Positions 16,154-24,229 of a stretch of 64,000 nt of DNA are shown here, in pieces. The translations under genes were made by a program, and so were the position numbers. The stretch spans positions 62,001 through 126,000 of the forward strand of contig CAWHFY010000022.1 in assembly GCA_963828755.1 (NCBI GenBank), written 5' to 3'. The DNA is from WHSW01 sp963828755. Its GTDB lineage: Bacteria; Actinomycetota; Thermoleophilia; Solirubrobacterales; 70-9. Every line of letters begins with the position of its first letter. The stretch's first letter is position 1. The notes under the pieces were generated by a model. That model was not told the DNA's origin and ran no database searches. It saw only the letters and a program-made list of their open reading frames with translations.

Positions 16154-17356
16154 ATGGCGACGATTCTCTGTGTGCTCTACGACGACCCGGTCGGCGGCTA
16201 CCCACCCGAGTACGCACGCGACGAGGTGCCCAAGATCGAGCGTTATCCGGGCGGCCAGACGACGCCGACCCCGGACGGGCTCGACTTCACACCGGGTGAG
16301 CTGCTCGGCTGTGTCTCCGGCGCCCTCGGGCTGCGAGGCTACGCGGAGGCCGCGGGGCACGAGCTAATCGTCACCTCGGACAAGGACGGTCCCGACTCCG
16401 AGCTCGAGCGCCAGCTACCAGCGGCTGACGTCGTCATCTCGCAGCCGTTCTGGCCGGCGTACATGACCCGCGAGCGGATCGCCAAGGCGCCGAACCTGAA
16501 GCTGATCGTGACGGCCGGCATCGGCTCCGACCACACTGACCTCGACGCTGCGGTCGAGGCCGGGATCACGGTTGCGGAGGTCACCTACAGCAACTCGATC
16601 AGCGTCTCCGAGCACGTGGTGATGATGATCTTGGCGCTGGTGCGTAACTACATCCCCTCCCATCAGATCGTCGTCGACGGCGGCTGGAACATCGCCGACG
16701 CCGTTGGCCGCAGCTACGACCTCGAGGGGATGCAGGTCGGCAGCGTGGCGGCGGGGCGGATCGGCGCTGCGGTGCTCCGCCGGCTGAAGCCGTTCGAGGT
16801 CGGCCTCCACTACACCGACCGCCACCGCCTGCCGTCCGAGGTCGAGACAGAGCTCGGTGCGACGTACCACGAGTCGACCGAGGAGATGGTCCCGGAGATG
16901 GATGTCGTGACGATCAACGCGCCCCTCTACTCCGAAACCCTGGACCTGTTCGACGAGGAGATGATCGGCCGGATGAAGCGCGGTGCCTACATCATCAACA
17001 CGGCTCGGGGCAAGATTTGCAACCGGGACGCGATCGCTGCGGCGCTCGAATCGGGCCAGCTCGCCGGGTACGCGGGCGATGTGTGGTTCCCTCAGCCGCC
17101 GCCGCGCGACCACCCGTGGCGGACGATGCCGCACGAGGGTATGACCCCGCACATCTCGGGCTCGAGCCTGTCGGCCCAGGCTCGCTACGCGGCCGGCACG
17201 CGCGAGATCCTCGAGTGCTTCTTTGCCGACAAGCCGATCCGCGAGGAGTACCTGATCGTTCAGGGCGGCGCCCTGGCCGGCGCCGGCGCACACTCCTATG
17301 GAGCCGGCGACGCTACCGGCGGGTCGGAAGAGGCCGCGAGCTTCCGCGCGCAATAG
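16154..17356 (+). CDS. fdh: NAD-dependent formate dehydrogenase (D-2-hydroxyacid dehydrogenase family)
   Basis: Metal-free, oxygen-tolerant formate dehydrogenase of 400 residues: formate + NAD+ to CO2 + NADH. All key residues of the Pseudomonas sp. 101 enzyme are present, offset by one: Asn147 (SNSISVSEH), Arg285 (TARGK), Gln314 (WFPQPPP) and the catalytic His333 (PHISGSS). Asp222 in YTDRH marks NAD over NADP preference, and the nucleotide loop reads VGSVAAGRIG. Start ATG 16154 follows AGGAGG. Placed among Mo genes although it needs no molybdenum; possibly a metal-independent alternative to the Mo enzyme upstream. Confidence 0.95.
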   Translation: MATILCVLYDDPVGGYPPEYARDEVPKIERYPGGQTTPTPDGLDFTPGELLGCVSGALGLRGYAEAAGHELIVTSDKDGPDSELERQLPAADVVISQPFWPAYMTRERIAKAPNLKLIVTAGIGSDHTDLDAAVEAGITVAEVTYSNSISVSEHVVMMILALVRNYIPSHQIVVDGGWNIADAVGRSYDLEGMQVGSVAAGRIGAAVLRRLKPFEVGLHYTDRHRLPSEVETELGATYHESTEEMVPEMDVVTINAPLYSETLDLFDEEMIGRMKRGAYIINTARGKICNRDAIAAALESGQLAGYAGDVWFPQPPPRDHPWRTMPHEGMTPHISGSSLSAQARYAAGTREILECFFADKPIREEYLIVQGGALAGAGAHSYGAGDATGGSEEAASFRAQ

Positions 17357-17359
17357 GCG

Positions 17360-18007
17360 TCACGCAAATCCCTCGGGCGCCGCGGGATCCGGGGTCCTGA
17401 GCGCGCGAGAGAAGCGCCCACCCGCGGCGAGCAGCTGCTCGGCCCGCTCGAGGTCCTCGCGCGAGTTGACGTTGAAGAAGATGCGCGCCGGGTCACCGAA
17501 GCGGGCGACCCGCTCCTCGGCGATCACGAACGGATCGAGCGCCGCGACCGCATCGCGCATCGATGCCCCGGCGGCGAGCGACTCGGCCAGCTGCTCTGAG
17601 ACCTCCGGCGAGTAGCGGCCGAGCAGCGGCTCGAGCCGCCCGCCGACCTCGCAGACGGCGACCCGCTCCTCGAGCTGGGCGAGCCAGCTGAGCAGCTTCG
17701 CCGGGACCAGCGGCATGTCGCAGGCGATCGCGACCACGCCCCGCCCGGCGCTGGCGCCGAGCGCGGTGACCACCCCGTTCAGCGGGTGGCTGGGCTCCGA
17801 GGGCTCGGTCAGCACCCGGCAGTCGAGCTTGGGCAGCGGCGAGTCGGGCTTCGCGACCACGACCGGGTCTAGGCCCGCGGAGCCGACGGTCGCGACGACC
17901 CGCGAGACCAGCGGGCGGCTGGCGAGCTCCACCATCGCCTTCGGCTCGCCCATGCGGCGGCTCCGACCTCCCGCTAACACCGCGCCCACCGTCACTGGCC
18001 GTTTCAT
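17360..18007 (-). CDS. mobA: Molybdenum cofactor guanylyltransferase MobA
   Basis: A 215-residue nucleotidyltransferase that attaches GMP to molybdopterin to give MGD, the form used by DMSO-reductase-family enzymes. The GTP loop LAGGRSRRMGEPK is at residues 12-24; DMPLVP carries the metal-binding Asp, and FFNVNSREDLERAE is the family C-terminal motif. It converges on fdh (3 bases apart) and is divergent from moeA, with 37 bp between the starts. Confidence 0.93.
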   Translation of the reverse strand: MKRPVTVGAVLAGGRSRRMGEPKAMVELASRPLVSRVVATVGSAGLDPVVVAKPDSPLPKLDCRVLTEPSEPSHPLNGVVTALGASAGRGVVAIACDMPLVPAKLLSWLAQLEERVAVCEVGGRLEPLLGRYSPEVSEQLAESLAAGASMRDAVAALDPFVIAEERVARFGDPARIFFNVNSREDLERAEQLLAAGGRFSRALRTPDPAAPEGFA

Positions 18008-18044
18008 CTACCCAGTCTCTCACTGGATTAGCCTCCTGCCGGAA

Positions 18045-19292
18045 ATGTCCGCAGCCCCGCTCGAGATCGACGCGGCCCGCCGGCTGGTGCTCGAGCGCGC
18101 GGCGCCGCTCGGCTCGGAGCCGGTCGCGGTCGCCGAAGCGCTCGGCAGGACGCTCGCCGAGAACGTCATCAGCGCCGACCCCGTCCCCGGTTTCGACAAC
18201 TCCGCGATGGACGGCTACGCGGTGCGCGCCGCCGACACCGCTACGGCCCCGGTCGCGTTGACGGTCGTCGACGAGTCGAGGGCCGGTCACCCGGCGGCTC
18301 GCGGGCTCGGCGCCGGCGAGGCGATCGCGATCTCGACCGGCGCGATGCTGCCCGACGGCGCCGACGCCGTGGTCCGGGTCGAGGACACCGACGGCGGGCG
18401 CGAGGCGGTCGAGGTCGGGGTCGAGGTCGCCGCCGGCAGGGACGTCCGCCGCGCCGGGGAGGACATCGGGCCGGGGGAGACGGTTCTGCGGGCGGGAGCC
18501 GAGATCGGCCCCGCCGAGGCCGGTGTGATCGCCTCGGTCGGCCGTGCCGAGGTCGAATGTGCGCGACGGCCGCGGGTCGCGGTGCTGACCACGGGCGATG
18601 AGCTCCAGCCCCCAGGAGAGCCCCTGGCCCCGGGAGGGATCCGCAATTCGAACGCGTTCGCCGTCGCCGGGCTCGCCGTCCGCGCGGGGGCCGAGCTCGC
18701 CGGCACGGTGATCGTCCGTGACACGCTCGAGGCCACCCGCGAGGCGCTCGCCGGGGCGCTCGATGCCGACCTCGTCGCGGTCAGCGGCGGGGTCTCGGTC
18801 GGCGAGCACGACCACGTGCGCCCGGCGCTCGCTGAGCTCGGGGTCGAGCAGGTCTTCTGGCGCGTCGCCCTGCGCCCCGGGGGGCCGACCTACTTCGGGG
18901 TCAAACATACGCCGGCCACCTCCTCGGCTTCGCCTCCGGGGGTGCCGGGTCCGCCGAAGCTCGTCTTCGGGCTACCGGGCAACCCGGTCTCGGCGATGGT
19001 CACCTTCGTGCTGTTCGTGCGCCCGGCGATCCGGGCGATGCTGGGCACGGTCGACGAGCCCCGCCGGGCGACGGCGGTGCTCGACGCCGAGTATCCGGCG
19101 CTCGGCCAGCGCACCCAGATGGTGCGCTGCCGGCTCGAGCTCCGCGACGACGGCTGGCACGCGATCCCCACCAAGCAGCAGGGCTCCCACGTGCTCACGT
19201 CGATGCTCGACGCCGACGCGCTCGCCGTGATCCCGGCGTCCGACCGCCCGCATCCGGCGGGCACCCGGGTCGAGTTCGAGCTGCTGCCTTAG
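18045..19292 (+). CDS. moeA: Molybdopterin molybdenumtransferase MoeA
   Basis: Inserts molybdate into adenylylated molybdopterin. Family motifs: FDNSAMDGYAVR near residue 50, STGAMLPDGADAVVRVED, a central VLTTGDEL and GGVSVGEHDHV, and FGLPGNPVSA. At 415 residues the length is normal. An Ala/Ser/Pro-rich linker (HTPATSSASPPGVPGPP) just before FGLPGNP is unusual. ATG 18045; divergent from mobA. Confidence 0.95.
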   Translation: MSAAPLEIDAARRLVLERAAPLGSEPVAVAEALGRTLAENVISADPVPGFDNSAMDGYAVRAADTATAPVALTVVDESRAGHPAARGLGAGEAIAISTGAMLPDGADAVVRVEDTDGGREAVEVGVEVAAGRDVRRAGEDIGPGETVLRAGAEIGPAEAGVIASVGRAEVECARRPRVAVLTTGDELQPPGEPLAPGGIRNSNAFAVAGLAVRAGAELAGTVIVRDTLEATREALAGALDADLVAVSGGVSVGEHDHVRPALAELGVEQVFWRVALRPGGPTYFGVKHTPATSSASPPGVPGPPKLVFGLPGNPVSAMVTFVLFVRPAIRAMLGTVDEPRRATAVLDAEYPALGQRTQMVRCRLELRDDGWHAIPTKQQGSHVLTSMLDADALAVIPASDRPHPAGTRVEFELLP

Positions 19293-19344
19293 GGCGTTGG
19301 TGCGGCTCGCGCTGAGAACGCCCGTCACGTCGTACGATCCCGCC

Positions 19345-19591
19345 ATGGAGGTCGAGGTCCGACTGTTCGCGATCCTGCGTGAGCGCGCCGGCACGGAGCG
19401 GCTCAGCCTCGAGCTGCCGGCCGGGGCGACGGTCGGTGACGCGATCGCGGCCGCCGGGCGGGAGCCGGGGCTGGACGAGCTGATCGGCGCGATGCCGGTG
19501 CGCGCCGCGCTCAACCGCGAGTACGTCGGCGTCGAGACGCCGATCGAGCCGGGCGACGAGCTGGCGCTTGATCCCGCCGGTGAGCGGTGGC
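19345..19591 (+). CDS. moaD: MoaD, molybdopterin synthase small subunit (fused downstream, frameshifted)
   Basis: Ubiquitin-like sulfur carrier, MEVEVRLFAILRERAGTE ... YVGVETPIEPGDELAL, about 82 residues to the conserved IPPVSGG end where a thiocarboxylate would form on the last Gly. The final LIPPVSGG is in another frame: one extra T near 19568 (CTT G instead of CTG) separates it from the body. In the corrected frame there is no stop after SGG: the sequence runs straight into MoaE (ATAPAKVRVTDEP). MoaD would thus be the first domain of a MoaD-MoaE-MoaC chain. Mycobacterial MoaX, a MoaD-MoaE fusion processed after the MoaD Gly-Gly, is the known parallel. Confidence 0.85.
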
Positions 19592-20491
19592 GCGACCGCG
19601 CCCGCGAAGGTCCGGGTCACGGACGAGCCGCTCTCGATCGTCGCCCTCGCGAACTCGGTCGAGCGCCCGGGGGCCGGCGCGGTGGTCGTCTTCTGCGGGG
19701 TGACCCGCGAGGTGGAGAGCCTGGATTACGAGGCGTACGCCGCGATGGCGACCGAGCGGATCGCGCGCATCCTCGACGAGTGCGCCGCCCGCCACGGCCT
19801 CGAGGCGGCAGCCGCCGAACATCGGGTCGGCACGGTACCGCTCGGCCAGCCGAGCGTCGTGGTCGCGGTCTCGGCCGCGCACCGCGGGGAGGCGTTCGCC
19901 GGCGCCCGCGAGATCATCGACCGGGTCAAGGCCGAGGCGCCGATCTGGAAGCGGGAGGTCGCGGGCGCGGAGGCCGAGTGGGTCGAGGGCGCGCCGCCGC
20001 CGCTCGACGGTACCGGCCGGCTGACCCACCTCGACGACTCCGGCAGCGCCCGGATGGTCGACGTCGGCGCCAAGGACGAGACGCAGCGCCGCGCCCGCGC
20101 CGAGGCGCGGCTGCGGATGTCGCCGGCAACCGCGGCGGCGCTCGCCCGCGGCGATGCGCCGAAGGGCGACGTGCTCGGGACCGCGAGGATCGCCGGGATC
20201 GGCGCCGCGAAGCGCACCGGCGAGCTGATCCCGCTCGCCCATCCGCTGGCCCTCGACTTCGTCGACGTCGAGGGCAGCGTCGACGTGGAGGCGGGCCTGG
20301 TCGAGCTCGCCGCCGAGGCTGGGGTGACCGCCCGGACCGGGGTCGAGATGGAGGCGATGACCGCGTGCGCGGTCGCCGCGCTGACCGTCTACGACATGGT
20401 GAAGGGGCTCGAGCGCGGCGTCTCGATCGAGTCGATCGAGTTGGTCTCGAAGAGCGGCGGCCGCAGCGGCGAGTGGCGCAAACATGACTGA
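19568..20491 (+). CDS. moaE-moaC: MoaE-MoaC fusion: molybdopterin synthase large subunit plus cyclic pyranopterin phosphate synthase
   Basis: One uninterrupted frame encodes two enzymes. MoaE (about residues 10-145): FCGVTREVESLDYEAYAAMA and the catalytic-lysine motif VKAEAPIWKRE. After a short linker (GAPPPLDGTG) comes MoaC (about 150-307): MVDVGAKDETQRRARAEA, KGDVLGTARIAGIGAAKRT, LIPLAHPLALD and VEMEAMTACAVAALTVYDMVKG, all family hallmarks. MoaC makes cPMP; MoaE with MoaD converts cPMP to molybdopterin, so two successive steps share a polypeptide. The apparent TTG start lies inside MoaD's LIPPVSGG end, so the protein probably also carries MoaD. Stop overlaps mogA. Confidence 0.93.
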   Translation: MIPPVSGGATAPAKVRVTDEPLSIVALANSVERPGAGAVVVFCGVTREVESLDYEAYAAMATERIARILDECAARHGLEAAAAEHRVGTVPLGQPSVVVAVSAAHRGEAFAGAREIIDRVKAEAPIWKREVAGAEAEWVEGAPPPLDGTGRLTHLDDSGSARMVDVGAKDETQRRARAEARLRMSPATAAALARGDAPKGDVLGTARIAGIGAAKRTGELIPLAHPLALDFVDVEGSVDVEAGLVELAAEAGVTARTGVEMEAMTACAVAALTVYDMVKGLERGVSIESIELVSKSGGRSGEWRKHD

Positions 20492-20996
20492 GGGTTTCGC
20501 GACCGCGATCCTGACGATCTCCAGCACCCGCAGCGAGGATGAGGACAAGAGCGGGCCGGCGCTCGCCGCCTACGCCGAGTGGCTCGGCGGCGAGGTGATC
20601 GCCACCGAGGTGATCGCCGACGATCGCGAGCTGATCGCCGAGCGGCTGCGCCACTTCTGCGACGAGCGCGGCTGCGCGCTGGTTCTGACGACGGGCGGGA
20701 CCGGCTTCTCGCCCGACGACCTGACCCCGGAGGCAACGCGCGACGTGATCGAGCGCGAGGCGCCGGGGCTGCCGGAGGCGATGCGCGCCGCCTCTCGTGA
20801 GCACACCCCGATGTGGATGACCTCGCGCGCTGTCGCGGGGACCCGGGGCCACAGCCTGATCGTCAACTTCCCCGGCAATCCGCCGGCGATCGAACAGGCC
20901 GGAGCGGCCCTGGAGCGCGCGATCCCACATGCGATCGCGCTGCTCCAGGGCCGACGCATTGAGGCGGAGCGAGGCGAAGGAACGCGCCGCCGTTGA
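20484..20996 (+). CDS. mogA: Molybdopterin adenylyltransferase MogA/MoaB type
   Basis: Adenylylates molybdopterin before molybdate insertion by MoeA. 170 residues with TTGGTGFSPDDLTPEATRDVIE near residue 70 and NFPGNPPAIEQAG near the C-terminus, the MoCF-domain motifs. The ATG overlaps the end of the moaE-moaC frame by 8 bases, so it is translationally coupled to cofactor synthesis. Confidence 0.94.
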   Translation: MTEGFATAILTISSTRSEDEDKSGPALAAYAEWLGGEVIATEVIADDRELIAERLRHFCDERGCALVLTTGGTGFSPDDLTPEATRDVIEREAPGLPEAMRAASREHTPMWMTSRAVAGTRGHSLIVNFPGNPPAIEQAGAALERAIPHAIALLQGRRIEAERGEGTRRR

Positions 20997-21012
20997 GGCG
21001 CGTTATTCCATC

Positions 21013-21150
21013 ACTCGTAGTTGAGCGCCTCCAGCGGGTTCAGCCGGGCCGTACGGCGCGGACCGGCAGGTCGTGCCGATCACCCCCAGCCCCGCCGGCG
21101 ATCACCGCCGTCGCGGCCAGCGAGTCCGAGCGGGACGGCGAACCGAACCA
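21013..21150 (-). pseudogene. C-terminal remnant of an FtsX/MacB-type ABC permease
   Basis: The last residues read RRTARLNPLEALNYE followed by a stop, the standard tail of FtsX-like permeases (macrolide/lipoprotein exporter type). Upstream, with at least two frame changes, pieces such as VRFAVPLG, SLAATAVIAGG and GVIGT continue a last membrane helix. No N-terminal part or ATPase partner is in view. The fragment is joined directly to the end of the FAD monooxygenase gene on the same strand. Read as a truncated, indel-ridden relic; the homology call is from motif recognition. Confidence 0.5.
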
Positions 21151-22683
21151 GCCGTGCCGCCGGCGAGCGCGACCGTCGCCGGCACGGGGCTCGGCGGCGA
21201 GTCCGGATCGCGAGCGCCTGGCGGCGGCAGGTGCGCCGACGCGCTCGCGGCCGCGATCGCACGCGCCAGACGAGCGCCGGTCCGGACGCTCGTCGTTCCA
21301 GAGCGCGACGGGGTAGCCGTCGGGCCTCGCGAGCAGCGAGCCGGCCGGCGTCAGGCCGAGCGCGCGTGCGGCGATCGCGTCGAGCCGCTCGATCGCCACC
21401 GGCGGCGCCTCGGGATCGGCCTCGGGCGCCGCACCCGCGTAATCCGGCCCGGCGAACAGGGTGAGGCCGTCGGCCAGCAGGTCGAGGGTCGAGACGACGC
21501 CGCCATCGCGCTCGACCCACGCGTGCGCGATCCGGCCGCCGATGTCAGCTGCGAGCCCGACCGAGTTGGCGAGGATCGAGCCGTCGGCGCGGGTCGAGCG
21601 CTCGAGGTTGAACTCGGCGACGGGGCGGCGCTCGCGCTCGTAGCTGTCGAGCAGGCGGTCCCCGGCCCAGCCACGCAGCACCCAGGCGAGCTTCCAGCCG
21701 AGGTCGAAGCCGTCGCGGACCGCGGTGTTGAGGCCCGTGCCCCCGCGCGGGGTGACCCGGTGCGCGGCGTCGCCGATCAGGAACGCATCGCCGGCCCGGA
21801 AGCGGTCGGCCAGAGCGACCCCGAAGTCGAACGCCATCGCGCGCTCGAGCTCGATCGGTAGGTCGTGGTCGCCCGCCGCTTCGCGGATCCACAGCTTCAT
21901 CCGCTCGTCGGTGAGCCCGCTGAGGTCATCGACCGCGCTGTCCCAGGGCATCCCGAGCAGCCAGCGGTCGGGCTTGCCCGCCGGAATCAGGCTCCGGTTG
22001 GCGGGCTCGCCGGTGATGAAGTAGATCCCGTAGCGGTGCGGGCCGGCCAGCTCCCACAGCGGGGCGCGAAAGAGGACCGCCAGCCGCTCCTCGATCCGTT
22101 CCGAACCCGCGGTCGAGATCCCGAGCTGCCTGCGGATCGCACTGCGCGGACCGTCGGCGCCGATCACGTAGCGAGCGCGGACCCGGCGCCGGCGCCGATC
22201 CGCGTCGACGAGCGTGAGCGCGTGGCCGTCCTCGGCGGTCCGCAGTGCGGTCATCTCGACCCCGCGCTCGAGCCGCGCGCTCGACAGCGTTGCGAGCCGT
22301 CGCTCGAGCAGCGGCTCGAGCTCGTCCTGGGCGATCAGGGCGGGCCCGGTCGGGCTGACCAGAGACGCCTGCGCGCGGGTCGGCAGACCGACCTCGACCG
22401 CCTCGCCGCGATCGGCATCGGCGAGCGTTGCCGTCGCCCACGCTTGCCACTCGACGTCGATCGCGCGCTCCCAAGCCTCCTGCTCGAGTCCCCAGCGGCG
22501 CAGCAGCTCCATCGTCGACGTGGTCGCCAACGTCGCGCGCGGCAGCGTCGAGGCGGCCGCTCGGCGCTCGACTACCAGCGTCCGGATCCCGGCCGACGCG
22601 AGCGTCACCGCGCTCGCCAGCCCGCCCGGCCCGCCGCCGACCACGACCACCTCGAACTCCTCCACCTCAACCGCTGCGGACAT
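21040..22683 (-). CDS. FAD-dependent aromatic-type monooxygenase (PheA/TfdB family), altered 3' end
   Basis: Flavoprotein hydroxylase. FAD-binding GGGPGGLASAVTLASAGI at residues 15-32 with VVERR, the NADPH/FAD motif IGADGPRSAIRRQLG, and the second FAD motif FLIGDAAHRVTPRGGTGLNTAVRDGFDLGWKLAWV. The family C-terminal domain is recognisable to about LLARPDGYPVALWNDERPD (about 21290); after that the frame becomes low-complexity Arg-rich and runs into the permease remnant, so the natural end is probably lost or shifted. Divergent from a TetR gene with two shared operator-like repeats between, suggesting TetR-controlled detoxification or aromatic degradation. Confidence 0.85.
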   Translation of the reverse strand: MSAAVEVEEFEVVVVGGGPGGLASAVTLASAGIRTLVVERRAAASTLPRATLATTSTMELLRRWGLEQEAWERAIDVEWQAWATATLADADRGEAVEVGLPTRAQASLVSPTGPALIAQDELEPLLERRLATLSSARLERGVEMTALRTAEDGHALTLVDADRRRRRVRARYVIGADGPRSAIRRQLGISTAGSERIEERLAVLFRAPLWELAGPHRYGIYFITGEPANRSLIPAGKPDRWLLGMPWDSAVDDLSGLTDERMKLWIREAAGDHDLPIELERAMAFDFGVALADRFRAGDAFLIGDAAHRVTPRGGTGLNTAVRDGFDLGWKLAWVLRGWAGDRLLDSYERERRPVAEFNLERSTRADGSILANSVGLAADIGGRIAHAWVERDGGVVSTLDLLADGLTLFAGPDYAGAAPEADPEAPPVAIERLDAIAARALGLTPAGSLLARPDGYPVALWNDERPDRRSSGACDRGRERVGAPAAARRSRSGLAAEPRAGDGRARRRHGWFGSPSRSDSLAATAVIAGGAGGDRHDLPVRAVRPG

Positions 22684-22699
22684 CGTGCTTCTCCTCTTT

Positions 22700-22721
22700 C
22701 ATCAGACAGTGTGTCCGGGTG
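22700..22721. promoter_or_regulatory. TetR operator-like repeat, copy 1
   Basis: CATCAGAC-AGTG-TGTCCG begins here, matching copy 2 at 22734 in both conserved blocks (CATCAGAC and TGTCCG, 4-base spacer). It is 17 bases upstream of the monooxygenase ATG, where binding would block its expression. Confidence 0.5.
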
Positions 22722-22733
22722 AATATAGCAATC

Positions 22734-22754
22734 CATCAGACGGACTGTCCGATG
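22734..22754. promoter_or_regulatory. TetR operator-like repeat, copy 2
   Basis: CATCAGAC-GGAC-TGTCCG-ATG is a 21-bp near-palindrome (17 of 21 positions symmetrical) and a second copy of the 22700 element, 34 bp downstream of it. It ends 16 bases before the TetR gene start, so one repressor could control both divergent genes. Confidence 0.55.
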
Positions 22755-22770
22755 AAGTAGGATGAGCCCG

Positions 22771-23400
22771 ATGGCGACCCGGTCATACGAGCAGCGCGCC
22801 CGCGCCGAGGAGGCCGAGCGGACCCGGATGCGGATCATCGACGCGGTCTTCGAGCGGCTGCGCGAGGCGCCCGCTGAGCCGGTCGCGATCGACCGCATCG
22901 CGGGCATGGCCGGGGTGGCCCGCTCGACCGTCTACGCGATCTTCGGCTCGCGCGCCGGGCTGTTCGACGCGGTCGGGCGGGAGCTCGCCGCGCGGTCGGG
23001 GTATGCACGCCTCGTCGACGCCAAGCACCAGAGCGACGCCCGCGACCACCTGCGGGCCGGAATCCGCGCGTTCAGCGAGATGGTCGCCGCCAACCGCGAC
23101 ATCTACCGCGCGCTGCATTCGATGGCGCAGCTCGACGAGGGCGCCGTCGGCGGGTCGCGCAGCCGGATCGAGGAGGAGCGCGCCGGCGGGATGCAGCGGC
23201 TCGCCGGGCGGCTGGCCGAGCAGGGCGTGCTCCGCGAGGGCCTGAGCGCCGAGGAGGCCGAGAACGTGCTGTGGCTGCTGACCGGGTTCGAGGGCTTCGA
23301 CGCGCTGTACACCGGCCGCGGGCTCTCGGTCGAGCGGACGATCGAGGTACTCACCGACACCGCCGAGCGGGCGCTGTACGCGAAGCCCTACGACGGCTGA
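22771..23400 (+). CDS. TetR/AcrR-family transcriptional regulator
   Basis: About 209 residues: N-terminal HTH (RIIDAVFERL ... VAIDRIAGMAGVARSTVYAIFGSRAGLFDAVG) and an all-helical ligand domain. ATG 22771 is chosen over 22762 for its AGGA site at good spacing. Two copies of an operator-like repeat lie between it and the divergent FAD monooxygenase, so it most likely represses both. Effector unknown. Confidence 0.9.
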   Translation: MATRSYEQRARAEEAERTRMRIIDAVFERLREAPAEPVAIDRIAGMAGVARSTVYAIFGSRAGLFDAVGRELAARSGYARLVDAKHQSDARDHLRAGIRAFSEMVAANRDIYRALHSMAQLDEGAVGGSRSRIEEERAGGMQRLAGRLAEQGVLREGLSAEEAENVLWLLTGFEGFDALYTGRGLSVERTIEVLTDTAERALYAKPYDG

Positions 23401-23423
23401 ACGCGCTCTGCTATCACCGAGGG

Positions 23424-23693
23424 GTGCGCACGGGCCGCTACTCGTTCTCCTACGTCACCTACGACCCGCCGAGCGACGTGCTCTACGCGCGTGTCAATCA
23501 GGCCCGCGATGCCTCCCGCGAGCGCACCGAGGACGGCGACCTCTGGACCTTCGACGCCGACGGGCGGGCGACCGGGGTGATCATCATGGAGCCGCGCGAG
23601 CGCATCGCCCGCGACGGCGCCGTGTACGTCACCCTGCCGACCGGCGAGCGCGAGCGCCTCCAGGGGGTCGAGGCGGCGATGCGCGTCGCCTGA
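23424..23693 (+). CDS. DUF2283 family protein
   Basis: An 89-residue protein with the DUF2283 core VTYDPPSDVLYARV ... LWTFDADGRATGVIIMEPRE. Function unknown; such proteins often occur near toxin-antitoxin-like or mobile genes, but nothing here supports that. GTG at 23424 is chosen because it directly precedes the domain. Confidence 0.7.
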   Translation: MRTGRYSFSYVTYDPPSDVLYARVNQARDASRERTEDGDLWTFDADGRATGVIIMEPRERIARDGAVYVTLPTGERERLQGVEAAMRVA

Positions 23694-23709
23694 CCCCGAG
23701 GCGGATGCC

Positions 23710-24147
23710 CTACGGGCGGGTGACCCAGCTCAGCCTGCCCGAGTTGCAGTTGTGGGTGGCGCCGTCGTCGGCCTCGATCGCGCCGTAGTAACGGAAGGTG
23801 CCGGTCGACTTGTTGCGGTTGATCTGACCCTTGACCTTGAACACCGTGACCCCGTTGTCGTCGCGGGCCTTGAAGGCGCCAGAGCTCGAGACCTTGATCT
23901 TGCCGGAGAGCTTCGCGATCTTGAGCGTGCCGGCGACGCCGTCGCTGCACGCGACGTCGAAGTTCTTGACCGCGAACGAGGTCACCGTCCGTGCGCCGCT
24001 GCCGTTGGTCGAGTCCTTGAACTTGACCGACGAGCCGCCTGATCCGACCAGGTGGCCGAGGTGGGTCGTGCGAGCCTTCTGGCCGAACGCGGCCGCCGGA
24101 ATCGCGATCACTGCCAGTGCGGCGCCAACCGCCATCATCCGTTTCAT
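23710..24147 (-). CDS. Secreted protein of unknown function
   Basis: 145 residues with a Sec signal (MKRMMAVGAALAVIAIPAAAFGQ). The mature part is beta-rich and Gly/Ser/Lys-rich, with single Cys residues in FDVACSDG and THNCNSG that could form a disulfide. No family recognised. ATG 24147 has a GGAGGTAAC site. The neighbour at 24230 is another small secreted protein on the same strand. Confidence 0.65.
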   Translation of the reverse strand: MKRMMAVGAALAVIAIPAAAFGQKARTTHLGHLVGSGGSSVKFKDSTNGSGARTVTSFAVKNFDVACSDGVAGTLKIAKLSGKIKVSSSGAFKARDDNGVTVFKVKGQINRNKSTGTFRYYGAIEADDGATHNCNSGRLSWVTRP

Positions 24148-24229
24148 CCGTTACCTCCGTGCTCGTGGGAAACGCCATAACCCCTGTTAACAATCGCCAC
24201 CCTACCCGACCGCTTCACCGTGAGCCGCC

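Noticed and set aside
19560..19575. Programmed +1 frameshift joining MoaD to MoaE
   Set aside because: No stop codon or slippery context at CTT-GAT, and the window has many similar single-base errors; an artefact is simpler.
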